Origin: Strongylocentrotus purpuratus
Taxonomy: Eukaryota; Echinodermata; Echinoidea; Camarodonta; Strongylocentrotidae
Assembly: GCF_000002235.5 (NCBI RefSeq)
Contig: NW_022145594.1
Coordinates: forward strand, 20,737,390 to 20,801,389
Direction: 5' to 3'
DNA length: 64,000 nucleotides
Part shown: positions 11,081 to 22,323 of the stretch, one piece after another
Numbering within the stretch: the stretch's first letter is position 1
Layout: every line of letters begins with the position of its first letter
The notes under the pieces: generated by a model
Database searches by the model: none
Told to the model about the DNA's origin: nothing
The model's input: the letters and a program-made list of their open reading frames with translations, nothing else
Program-made: the position numbers and the translations under genes

Positions 11081-12345
11081 GTATATTAATCACAATATTA
11101 CATGCAAATTAATGCACTGTGTGTACGTTTTAAGTTGCTCTTTGTTCCATAAAAAATAGGATTTGTAATCATTACTTTAAAATTAGTAGTCTCAATAAAA
11201 CATGCATATTCTGAGTCCATTATTGACTGATTGTATCTTACAGATGAGCTTGTTGAAGCCGAACCAAGGGTCCAAGCTCTTAAAGAAGAGAAAGATACAC
11301 AGAACACTGAGGAAGGAGAAAAGGAGGAAAAAGAAAAATATTACATTGCCATGGAAATCCTTCCCTTTGAAACAGGTTAATGTTTTGCCTTGTCCACCAA
11401 TATCAACAAAATTTGATTTGAGAGAATAAGAAAGAAAATTAAAAAGTTTATCTAGTGTTATCCATCAGAGATGTGTCTAAGTAGAATTATGCTTATCGGC
11501 GTGGTTCTACCAAGAAAAAAATGTTGCATTGTTCGGCAAAACACAGAAAAATAGGGCAAGTCTGGGTAGATAACAATATTTTCCTTTCATCTTTTTATTT
11601 CATTGTATTACAACAATATTCATGACAGATCGGTTAAAAGTAATTGTGCTGAATCCTTAATGTAAAAAAATAACGTCATTTATGTAATTGCTACAGGTAC
11701 AATATTTCATGCAAATTTATCTTGTGTACTTTTTAAGTTTTCATTTTTAAAACGGAAAATAGAATTTGTAATCATTATATCAATAGTAGCCTCAATGAAA
11801 ATGATCTATAATCTGAGACCCTTATTGACTGATTGTGTCTTACAGATGAGCTTGTTGGAGCCACAGCAAGGGTCCAAGTTAAGGAAGAACAGGCAGACAC
11901 CCAAAACTCGGAGGAAGAAGAAAAGCTAGAGGAGGAAGAAGAGGATAAGAAAGAAGGTGATAAAAAAGAAGAGGATAAGAAAGAAGGTGATAAAGAAGAA
12001 GAAGGTAAGGAAGAACAGGATTACATTGCCATGGAAAGCCTGCTCCATGGACCGGGTTAATGGTGTGCCTTGGCCAAAATCAGCAGAAATTGATTTGGGA
12101 GAATAAGAAGAAGAAAAAAAGTGTCTCCGTTGCTATCCAACAGAGATGTGTCTTAGTGTAAATAGGCCACCATGTGTAGTTCTAGCGAGTAAAAAGTTTT
12201 GTATTGTTTGGCAAAAGACAGAAAACGGGGCAAGCCTGGGTAGGTTGCAATATTTTTCTTTTATCGTATTATTTCATGTATTACAACAATATTTATGACA
12301 AATTGGTAAAAGGCTATTGTGCTAAATCCTTAATGTTGAAAAATA
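11080..12345. repeat. Tandem segmental duplication carrying an exon
   Basis: Two ~600-bp segments (about 11080-11680 and 11690-12345) align through flank, exon and downstream sequence. Landmarks are TTTGTAATCATTA, TTATTGACTGATTGT.TCTTACAG, the exon, GGTTAATG and CAGAGATGTGTCT. Each contains one acidic exon of unit 3. Confidence 0.85.
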
Positions 12346-15300
12346 GCATCATTCAAAAATCTAAATTTATGAATCTTACAACAAAGTAGAGTCTTAACCC
12401 TATTTAGCCCGGGCTATTTTGAAAATGCATAGCCCGGGGGGGGGGGCTCCCCCCTATGATCTCGGCCGTGAAACGCCTGTTTGCCGCGAAAATGTGCATA
12501 CATGTCAAGTGAAGTGTATAGAATAATATGGGAATTTCAATTTTTTGAAAAATTCACTCATTTGCATATTTATGGTAATTTATGCAAATAAGGTCATAAA
12601 ATTCACACTTTTGCCCATAAATCAGACATTATTCATATTTAAGCATTCTGTCGCACTACACATATTTGTTAGACCATTTGGAATAATAATACAACACAAA
12701 ATTGAAAAACAAGGGTTATTCCTTATGTTATCTATTGTATTTCTTTGTTTTTTAACTCACGTATTTTATTGTTTTTGTTGTTTTATTTCATTTCCAACTA
12801 TAATTCTAACTATTTTTACCCCAAAATAAACACCTAGACTATAATGGTCCACGCATGCACCGCGTTCTCAACAGAGGTGGTCACACATACACGACGCACG
12901 GCCCTCGCATTGGAAATTGGAAAAGGCCGTGTGCCTTAAGGCCCGCTCACATAGAGGGGACGCATGTGGGACGCACGGCCAGCGCATTGGAAATTTGCCA
13001 TTTAGGCCAGTGCGTTGTCGTTCGCTAGGCGTGCGTCATCATTCGTTACTCGTTCGTCGAGCGCGCTGGACCAACGCTGGACCAGCGTTATACATGAGCA
13101 TGCTCAAAAACGTGCGCCAGACCAGACCAGACCAGACATGCGTGGAGCGCGCTAGACTAGCGCCAGACATGCGTGGAGCGCGCTAGACCAGCGCCAGACT
13201 TACGCGGAGCACACGCCCTGTATACGCACAGCGCGCTAGCTACACGCCGTGCATTTTGTGTCAGCTCGCTAGCTTTTCCAAAATTATGACAAAAGTTAGG
13301 CACACGTTCATTTTCGATTTCCAATGCGCTGGCCGTGCGTCGTAGAACGCGGTGCATGCGTGGACCATTCGTCCAGCGCGCTAGCAACACTCTGTGCATT
13401 CGTGGAAGTTGTTATCATGTGCGCTCTGTGTACGGTCTGTATGCGCACTGTATGCGCCCTGTATGCGCCCTGTATGCGCTCAGCGCGCTAGCAAGACGCT
13501 ATGCATTTGGTGTCAGCTCGCTGTAGCTTCGACAAAAGTTGGGCGCACGACAACGCACTGGCCAAAATTGCAAATTTCCAATGCGCTGGCCGTGCGTTCC
13601 CCATGCGTCCCCTCTGTGTGACCGGGCCTTTAACTAAGCAACAGTTAAAGAAGACATTGAAAAAGATGGCTTTAAGAAATAAAAACTTTGTATTAAAGAG
13701 TATTCTTCTTTTACACTTATTCCTGTCATGAGAAGATCGTCCAGAGTGACATTACTCTTCGACACTCTATAACCTATGTTTAATATTTTGCTAGATTTGT
13801 GAAATACAATTAAGTATTCTTTTACTTGCATAGAAATTGCAGAAAGGATTTAATGGAAATATCTCTTCTGATTTTCATACTAGATGAAGTAAATGTCAAA
13901 CCAATCAAGATGGAATGTTGTAAGAAAGTTGGAGTTGAAGGTGACAAACTTCAGCTAGATTCCTTCGGAATTGAACTTGAGATCCCTCCCGGTGCAATTG
14001 ACAGTGAAGCGCCGCAGGTCATTTCTCTTCGTGTCCTGACAGATACTCCTAATCTTGGCATCAGCAAAGAAGAGATGTCAGTCTGCTTTGGTGTACAGTG
14101 TTTAGCCCCTGATGACTTAGTCCTTAAGTTACCTGTGACTTACACAATACCTCACTGTGCTGTGATTACCGGTACACGATACTCCAGTGTGGAGGCAGTT
14201 TTGTACACGGGAGAGGGAGAATACTCACCCGGTAAGTACGTGCTTACCTGTATACGCATAATATTTCTGAACCCAGTTTTGAGGTTGTGCTATAGTAAGC
14301 CAAAATCTGTCATCTAAAGGTACAAGTTTACTAGCCAAGGAATGTTTAGTTTTTGTGGTAAAAATCGTAAAAAATGAAACAATAGGTCATACGAGTATTT
14401 ACTGCACAGTCAATCCATATTACAAATTTGTATACTCATGCTGTTCATAGATTTCTTATATAGAATGAAAAGGAATTATTTTCATAGATAAAAAGGGGCA
14501 TTTATGAGAAGGGAAAGGGGCTCTTTTTACAAAGGAAAAGGGAAACTTGTCAAAGCAAAAAGTGAACCTCTCAGATTGAATACGGCAATCATCAGAGGCG
14601 AAGGGGGCGCTTATCAAAAGTAAAAAGGGGCGCTTCTTGTACCTAAAAGGGGGGATTTTTTAAAGATTTAAAACAAGGCACTTATGAGAATGGAAAATGG
14701 ACCCTTATTGCAAAGGAAAATGGGAAATTGTCAAAGAAAAAGGGGCACTTACCAGAGGTAAAAGGGAGAAGAAGCACCTTTAAAATGTAATAGGGGCACT
14801 TGTCACAGAAAAAGGGGCACTTTTCCTATGCAAGAAGGGGCACTTTTATGGTACTTGAAAAAGTGGGAGGGCAATTTGCCCCTTGCCCCCCCCCCCCCCG
14901 GGAGCGCCGCCTCTCAGTGAGGGACAAGACATAAGGTGAATGAGCTTTGAGATTACTACTGTATGATCAACTTTATCAAAAGCCTTAGAAAATTCCATTG
15001 TGACTAAAGTGGATGTGGTACCTAATTTGTCGGCATGCTTCGTTAGAAGTTTGTATGAGGGTTTTTCATGCACCTCATTATATTTACCATTGGTTACTTG
15101 CATGAATTACGTAGCTTTTCGTGTACCTCTCATATGAATATAAGGAAATTGTATAATAGGCAAATACCTACTGTAGTTTCTCTCATCAACTATATGCACA
15201 GAAGACCTAGCTCCATTTAAGTGATGGTTTTATTTTTGTACATGTATATAAATAAATATACTTATAATTACTTAGTACACATCTGTTCATATTAGACGCA

Positions 15301-18300
15301 GAAGTAAAGGAACAAATTCCGTTAATACAGTCTGGAATACCCAACTGCAACATCGAGAGAGATATACTTAGATTGCAGATGAATCACTTCTCTTGGGCGT
15401 TCATCAAATTCAAGTTAAATATCTTCTTTGGAGGGAAGCGAATGCGTTGCCTGCCATTTGCAGAACAGCAACTGCCAGAGGAAAGAACTCCTGTCGTCTT
15501 ACGTGCACATCTCTATGATGGCACGAAAGGGAGCAAGGAGGTAAGAACAGGCGCGGATCCACGGGCCTAATTCTTCCGGCCCGGCTATGGCAACCCCTTT
15601 GTGTAAAAACTAGATAAACTCAGTTTATCAGAAAAACTGTGTTTATCAATGATAAACTCAGTTTATCAGAAAAACTGTGTTTATCAATGATAAACTCAGT
15701 TTATCAACTGATGAACTGAGTTTATCTGATAAACTCTGTTTATCTGTTGATAAACTGAGTTTATCATTGATAAACTGAGTTTTTCTTGATAAACTGGGTT
15801 TATTAACTGATAAACTGAGTTTTTCTGATAAGCTGTGTTTATCTGAGAAAAACAGAGTTTATCTGAGAAAAACAGAGTTTATCTGAGAAAAACAGAGTTT
15901 ATCTAGTTTTTACACAAAGGGCTTGCCATAGCCGGGCCGGAAGAATTAGGCCCGTGGATCCGCGCCTGGGTAAGAACATTGTCTAAATGTATTTGGCATT
16001 ATAAAAAGCATAATTAGTCAGTGTCACAATGTTAATGCAAATATATTTTCTTGATGCCATTCAAATCAATTTGAAAGCCTTACCAGTGAAATCTAAGAAG
16101 TGTCACCTTGACTTTTTATTTGCGACTATTTGTATTTTGTTTATTTTGTGACAGATGGTATCCCAGGAAGAAGACATAGTAGGTTTTGTTCGTGTTCATC
16201 CTGAAACAGAGGTTCTTATCAGAGTGGCAGAAGTGGACGTCAAAATGACTTGTTTCATAAAGGATAATCCAATCGGAAATGCCGCACATGTAATTGTTCC
16301 TTTATGATAATAATAATCTCTATACGTGACATTCTATTCTCCTACATACTCATATAACATCGCCATGTACCTTCCCCTACCCCCTTCCCGGCTGCTATCG
16401 GCTCAAGCATTTACGCTTATGATAGTTTGCCTCTGCATTTACTTTGATAATTTTACTTACTTTCATACTCTCAAGTTTTATATATATATCTATATATAAA
16501 TAATATATATATATGTAAATATATATATATATATATGTTTTTTTTTGTGTGTGTGTGTGTATTCAAGGTGTGTCTCATTATATAAATCAATTATATTATA
16601 TAATATTATTGTTATTTGAATGTTTTATAGTTTATTTATTAATAAATGCAGAAACATCTGCTAAAAAAACAATGATAATAAAATAAGAACAATAATAATA
16701 TTGATAGCAAGACTTGAAAAAAAGATAATAATAATGGTTGTGGTTGTTATTTTTACCTGACTGCTAAGAAAGCATTAATGCTTGTAAGTAAACAACCAGA
16801 CGGCCGACGGCTTTAGGTCCTCTCCGAGGGACCTGGTAATGAGGATTAATGCCTTAACAAAGGGCACTAGCGCATCGCCTTGGTTTCCATATTGCTCCGA
16901 TTGTCTCATTTTCGCTCGCGTGAACATTGCCAGCACAAACCACTGACCTCTACCTTCTGTACGGATCATCGCCCATTCCCATCCATTATACGTTACGTAC
17001 TAAAAGGCTGTATTGTCTGACCGTTCATGAATATTCATGTTTTTGCTTACCTCGGCTAAATGTTTGCTTTTACTAAATTGAAAAATTACGGTCGGGGCTG
17101 GATGAAATGGACATAATGAAATAGGCAGAAGTGATCTATGATAATGCATGCTTTTTATGTTTCGTGTGCTCGACCTATAATCTTCAAATCGCTTGGCAAA
17201 CTGAGTCCAAAGTTAGACTTGTTTCACATGTGTATTATAGGCAATGACGAGATTGCAACCTATTTTGAAAAATTACGGTGGGTGAACTTTCAAAAGTCAA
17301 TGAGACATGAGGGCTCCAATGAAAGAGCTAGTGATAACGTACGTCGGGTGGATGTGCTTTTCGTTTAAACAAAAAAATGAATTTTTAACGATTTAAAAAA
17401 AAACGTCCATAGGCTAATGCTACGTTTACACTATGTTCCCGGCGGCCACGGCAACCACGTTTCAGGACACCGTGGACGAAACGGGATGAACGTGAGACAA
17501 CGTGGGGGACCGTATGGGCAAACGTGACAAGCCGTGATTGCCGTGGATGCCGGGCCAGATTTTTAAACTGTCAAAAAAATTGCCACGGCAGTCACGGTAG
17601 GAATGACAAACCTAGTAGGCCGTAGGTAAACGGGGTGAGCGCAACAAAACGTGACAAAACGTAACAGGCCGTAACAAAACTTGGAGGTGGTCCGTAGTGG
17701 GACGGTTTAAAGCGCCCGGCACGCTACGGCGCGTTGCGTTCTACTACGGTCTGACACAACACGAGGTCTCAGGATACCATGATTGCTATTGCTTGGGAGA
17801 CCTTCTTTTTATACCGCCGGCACAAACGTGCTCGAAAGCTGCCCTGCGTCCACGTTTCATCCGTACAAAGCCTTGACGGAACGTGAAAAACGTGTCAGAC
17901 CTTGATCAGAACGTGAGAAACGTGAGGGACCCCAACAGAACGTGACGGAACGGGAGGGAACGTACAGGCGTCCGTGTTAGACCGCGGGCCGAACCGTAGT
18001 GCGCCTTGGAGCCTCCGGGACAGCAGCCCCTATCCCTCTCACGGCCCGTCACGGAAACCGTGATAGACCGTGAGAAAACTTGGCAAGACCTAACAAAACT
18101 TGAACACAGAGGGGGAAAAGGGCCAAAATCCCACGGCGCACTACGTTTCGCGCAAACGGGGCTGCCGTGGCCGCCGGGAACATAGTGTAAACGTAGCATA
18201 ACATGTTAGCCTGCTGACGCTGACCATGCTCTGACGATAGGGGGCGTTGTGAAATGAGACTAAGCGGAGCAATATGGAACCCGGGTCATCGGATTACGAG

Positions 18301-20330
18301 ACCACTGCTCTACCGACTGAGCTATTGCGCCTCCTCAAAATAAAATAAAGATGGAATTAGAATAGAATAGAATAGAATATAATAATAATAATAATAATAA
18401 TATGATGATAATTAATTCATATTAGTAAGGCACCGAAGTGCTAAAGGAGCACCATAAGACAATGCAACAATCATGTCTCTTCACAAAATGAGTAGGAAAA
18501 AACACATCGGAAAGGAATAAGAAGTAGGAAGAAGCTAAATCAGACAGATTTTGTAAAAATTGTATTTAAACTCTTGAACCGATCTGCAATCTTTAGTCCC
18601 TCGATGGAGAGCTATTAACAGCAAAGCCCAGTTGTGCTATTTTGTAATTGTAAAAGTTGATGTTGAGGCAAATTTAATAAAAGGGCTTTTCCATAATCAA
18701 GGAGAGATGAGATCAAAGCGTATAGGCAATCTTCTCTGTGGCACTGTGAGTTAGGTATGTATCTATGAATCCTAAGTTGCACAACCTCAGTTGCACTACC
18801 AAACTGACTCCAAACCAACTGTTTTCCCCCATTTTCGGGTAAATAATGTATTAATTTGTTTGGTCTCTAGTTGTACTGATATAAGTCTCTGTGTGAGTGG
18901 AGTATTAGATGATAAAGAATATGGTAATCTTACAGTGATAAACAGCAAACCACTTGAATTATTCTCTCAATTTTCAATCATTTACACACAAATTATACTA
19001 TCACTATTGACCCCAAAACTTATTCAAATTGTTTTACCCAACTGTTGCTAATTTGAATATAATTTATAGAGATTCTTGCTAGCTAAAGGGCCAGGGTACA
19101 TTTGAATACATATACTGTCCTCCAAGCCAAGCTTGGTTTTAAATACAGACATATTTTGTTAAACCTCCATCTCTTTCAGCATGCTAGTCCTACACATGAA
19201 TATTTAAAAAAAAAGATTGTCACCTTATGATCGTATGTTTGATTTGGTTTGATATAGTTTTATTTTATTTGATTTATTTAGTGAGAGCAAATAAGTGCAT
19301 CACACGTAGCTTTTTATACTATGACATTGATGTATATAACAGAAGAAAAACATTGTTGGGTAATTTTATCTTTATTTTTGTAGACAGTCACGTATGATGA
19401 ATTGCTGATAGGACACCGGTGGACAAAGTCCTTTAACTTGGACCTGAGCAGCCAGCCAGATAAAAGAATAGTAGTGACGCTGAAAGTAGGTCAGACAAAA
19501 CAATCACTGGTAGAACTGCTTTGTATGTTCAACTTTGCAATGTAAGTTTGCCATTGAATACAAAACCTCAATACATGACAAAAAGGGATTAAAGCCCAAT
19601 AGAGAATGTTGTCAGTATGCTATAAATTAAAACCAGTCTGAATTTCACTATTGCTGATAGTTCATGTGATATCATATCAAAATCAAAATCATAAGATTTC
19701 AAATTGAGAAGACTCGGGGAAAAAAGAATGTAACAAATATAATAATCTATATAGTGCTTAATAACAAAATTTAAAAATCCAAACGTTTTACAGATATTGA
19801 TACGGTTATCAGATTCATTCGCGCACAATGTGCAACCTCTCTACTCCCTGGGATGTATTCCATGTCTGTTGTACTATATACCCCTCCAAGCAAATTAGGG
19901 TCCGGGAAAGGTTGTTTGCTTATATACATACATAGCCATTGGCTACGATTTTTTTGTCTGCAACACCGCCTCCCCCTGTTGTCAGTATATATACTTACAG
20001 TAATTAGATACATATTTAAATCCGTTTTTAATGATTTCTTTAAGGAACCGTTCAGGTAAACAGGACGACTTTGAAAAAAAACTGACCACTGTTGCTCGAA
20101 GAGTTGCCAAGCCTGATGAGATAGATGATCTCGGGAAGGCCCTCGGCCTTCGACCAGGAGATGTCCAACATTACTTCAATGATAATATAAATTCATCATA
20201 CATGGTTACACTATCAATGCTCCGGAAGTGGAGAAAGAATCAAACCGAGGCCACAGAGTGTGGAGCTCTGAAAGATGTTCTAGAGAAAGCTGGTCAAATT
20301 AATCTCGCTGATGAGCTATTTGGTACCTAA
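11244..20330 (+). CDS. ZU5-UPA-death-domain protein (unit 3)
   Basis: Exons chain in frame: 11244-11375, 11846-12055, 13884-14231, 15296-15540, 16155-16289, 19384-19541 and 20045-20330 (TAA). The first exon begins inside an Asp codon, so an upstream start exon exists that I could not find. The first two exons are a tandem duplicate pair coding a Lys/Glu-rich linker. The third is a ZU5 domain (IELEIPPGAI). The next three make the UPA region, opening with HFSW at 15385-15396. The last is a death domain. ZU5-UPA-DD is the signalling half of UNC5 receptors, PIDD and UNC5CL. With no membrane segment seen, a cytosolic PIDD- or UNC5CL-like adaptor is the simplest reading (inference). HFS is the self-cleavage motif of PIDD. 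Visible coding is about 500 residues. A hAT MITE abuts the donor at 15541 and a 781-bp MITE lies in the 3.1-kb intron before 19384. Both acidic exons have a weak donor, GGTTAATG. Confidence 0.8.
12395..12600. repeat. Dispersed element with G-tract
   Basis: Opens TTAACCCTATTTAGCCCGGG and contains a 10-G run and GATCTCGGCCG, in the intron before the ZU5 exon. It has the look of a high-copy echinoderm repeat; that is from memory only. Confidence 0.4.
12843..13632. mobile_element. Two interleaved inverted-repeat elements, one TTAA-flanked
   Basis: Arm A (12843-12920) is the reverse complement of 13313-13372. Arm B (about 12936-13005) is the reverse complement of 13560-13632. The order is A-B-A'-B'. 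Arm B begins TTAAGGCCCG and its partner ends CGGGCCTTTAA, fitting TTAA-target (piggyBac-type) MITEs. Both arm families share GACGCACGGCC and GCGCATTGGAAATT. The interior is rich in GCGCGCTAGC-like palindromes. It sits in the intron before the ZU5 exon. Confidence 0.75.
14490..14915. repeat. G-rich imperfect repeat block
   Basis: Repeated short units of the form AAAAGGGGCACTTAT, ending in a C run and CGGGAGCGCCGCC. Probably the end of a low-complexity transposable element in the intron after the ZU5 exon. Confidence 0.6.
14930..15103 (-). pseudogene. Non-LTR retrotransposon RT fragment
   Basis: The minus-strand frame contains FSKAFDKVDHTVVISKL, the reverse-transcriptase block with the first catalytic Asp region. 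Only this block survives, in an intron of unit 3. Confidence 0.65.
15548..15968. mobile_element. hAT-type MITE inserted at a splice donor
   Basis: 421 bp bounded by CAGGCGCGGATCCACG and its reverse complement, with arms extending about 70 bp. It is flanked by a perfect 8-bp duplication GGTAAGAA (15540-15547 and 15969-15976). CAG ends with 8-bp duplications are typical of hAT elements. The centre is an array of TTTATC / GATAAACTCAG motifs in both orientations. The duplicated target is the splice donor of the exon ending at 15540. No transposase, so non-autonomous. Confidence 0.9.
16478..16562. repeat. (AT)n and (GT)n microsatellite
   Basis: Alternating TA tracts followed by a T run and a short GT run, in an intron of unit 3. 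Confidence 0.85.
17418..18198. mobile_element. Non-autonomous PIF/Harbinger-like MITE
   Basis: 781 bp with perfect 36-bp terminal inverted repeats beginning TGCTACGTTTACACTATG. It is flanked by TAA on both sides (17415-17417 and 18199-18201). A 3-bp TWA duplication is typical of PIF/Harbinger. The interior is GC-rich for the region and full of AACGTGA-like repeats; open frames in it look accidental. It lies in the intron before 19384. Confidence 0.85.
18265..18331 (-). pseudogene. tRNA-Thr(CGT)-like pseudogene
   Basis: On the minus strand there is a good D arm (TAGCTCAGTCGGTAGAGC), an anticodon loop CTCGTAA (CGT) and a nearly pairing acceptor (GGCGCAA / TTGCTCC). The anticodon stem has a T-T mismatch and the 3' half of the T stem is missing, so it cannot fold as a normal tRNA. 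The flank CCATATTGCTCCG..TTGTCTCATTT-like sequence also occurs near 16885, which suggests a tRNA-headed repeat. Confidence 0.6.
18600..18818 (-). pseudogene. Non-LTR retrotransposon fragment
   Basis: The minus-strand frame contains LLDYGKALLLNLPQHQLLQL, which resembles the conserved segment after the RT domain in LINE ORF2 proteins. In an intron of unit 3. Confidence 0.55.
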
Positions 20331-21436
20331 TTGGATGTGAATGATATGCTTCTCTATACTGAGGACTGCATTGTTCAAATGATATACATGTATATATATA
20401 TATGAGAGTAAAAATGGTTGCGTATAGCTTAATCAAAGTTCCCCCCTTGTTGGGGACGTGATGAACATAGTAACATTTGTAGTATAGTAAATCGGTCTTT
20501 AGATATCTACTCTTTATTTGCTACTGTTAAAATGCAATTTTGTACGTATGTGTATATTTACGATGACTTTACATTATGTTCAGCGCATTCTTTCAAGCCT
20601 TTGCAATAACCCGTAGTCTCGTACTGATTTTCACTGAAATTCACTCATTCCCATATTCGCATACACAGGGATCACACGGTTTCAGTAGACAATGACTTAA
20701 ATGATGTTTATGAAGTAAAAATGTTTGCTATTCCTATTGCTATTCCTATTGCTATTGTAATGATGTTTTGTTTTGCATACATTTTTTATGTATGCAAATT
20801 TCAGTAGGTGAATTTCAGTAGGTGAATTTCAGTAGGTGATGATGGATAAGACTAATGAAATTGCCTTATGTTGATTTTTGAAAGTCTTTGCGACCATTCT
20901 TTTACGCACTAGAATTCAATTCTAGAATATTGACTGTGGCTTCGAGAAAAAAAAACCTAAGTTCACATTCACAAAAAAGGGAAATCATGTTGAATTTCCT
21001 ATGTTATGGTACATGTATAAATTGCAATAGCAAATCCATTTTATTTGCTGCAACTTTTTTAATTGATGGCCTCTTGGAATTTTTTAGATATGCCTTGCAA
21101 ACTGTTTTTATTGTAGAACTCAATAGTATTTGATATTATTTACCACTGAATAATTCATTGATCGACATTCTTTCTACGTATTTATTGTTTTTATGTAACT
21201 TTACACATTTAATACCATCAGATTTATATGTGTTAATACAATGTTTTTATCATTGTTTTTAGAATAATGACAACATGAAATGAAAAGAAATATACATGCT
21301 CGGTAATTTAATATGTTTATACTTATCCCTACGATCTAATCTATATATATTTGAAGAAAAACAAAGTTTACATTAAAATGTGGAAACCATATGAATCGTG
21401 ATGAAAGTAGACAGTAAGTTATATCTGAAATTTTAG

Positions 21437-21547
21437 GAAAATACAGAAAGTCAAATTAAAGACGTGAAATTCAAGGCGTTATCCAGAGGAACAGAACTAA
21501 TCGTGATTTACGATGTAAATCCTTGTGATACTCTCACCATTGGTGGA
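21437..21547 (+). pseudogene. Lone UPA-like exon (partial unit 4)
   Basis: A 37-codon open segment bounded by TTTTAG and GTAAGG, phase 0 at both ends like the UPA exons at 4404 and 16155. It shares the pattern of an acidic start, then E-L/V-x-I (GTELIVIYDV), with EVFIQ and EVLIR in those exons. It lies 1.1 kb after the unit 3 stop. I see no further ZU5, UPA or DD exon downstream. It is probably a leftover of a fourth unit. Confidence 0.4.
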
Positions 21548-21651
21548 GTAAGGAAAAGTACTATTAGAACAAGAATTCACCAAGGATTCTATAATTCTGT
21601 ACCTTAGAGGAAAAGAGACTGATTATTATAAGTCCTCCCATTTTGGATTTT

Positions 21652-21790
21652 GTTTGATAAAACAGAATCCCAAACATGTCATTAATTGTTAATCGTCAGG
21701 ATATCACAACACAATATCGTGCTTGAGATGGAAAACATATAGGCCCTAAGTAGTAAGTTCTTCTTTAATCATAAAATACTGAAATATATA
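21652..21790. repeat. Direct repeat, copy 1
   Basis: Starts TTTGATAAAACAGAATCCCA. Matches 22998-23130 with few differences, including ATTGTTAATCGTCAGGATAT. Confidence 0.85.
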
Positions 21791-22076
21791 TGTCAAATGT
21801 GAAATATGATTGCGATTTGCTACAACATACTCTGCAGTGAGGAAATGATCTACATAAAAGCTCTTTCATTATCATTAATAGTTTAAAGTATTGCCTATAG
21901 AAGGGTAAAACATTTGGATTGCCCTCTTCTGTACATAGCATGATTACAATCAGGCATTAAACATAAGGTACTGAAATTGCTATCACATAAATCATCAAAA
22001 TGTAATGTGTGCAGATATAATGTTGAGTTTTCAGATATAAACGAATGCAAGAACAAGCTTTGTTTTATTTTTGTAG

Positions 22077-22323
22077 ATTATGATCTGTGTATTTCAAACG
22101 TGTAAATTACAATGTCCTATTATCCATATATCATGTCAAACAGTGAAATACATACATTTTGACATATTCCATGAAGATATTTTTTGTTTTTACATGTTAT
22201 TACAAGGATAAATATCCTAAAGTATTTTCTATTTTGTAGATTGTGATCTGTGTGTTTAAAATGTGTAAAATACAATGTCGTATTATCTATATATCATGTC
22301 AAACAGTGAAATACATACATTTA
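22077..22323. repeat. Local tandem duplication
   Basis: About 85 bp (22077-22160) recurs at 22238-22323. Shared blocks are GATCTGTGT and ATATCATGTCAAACAGTGAA. Confidence 0.85.
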
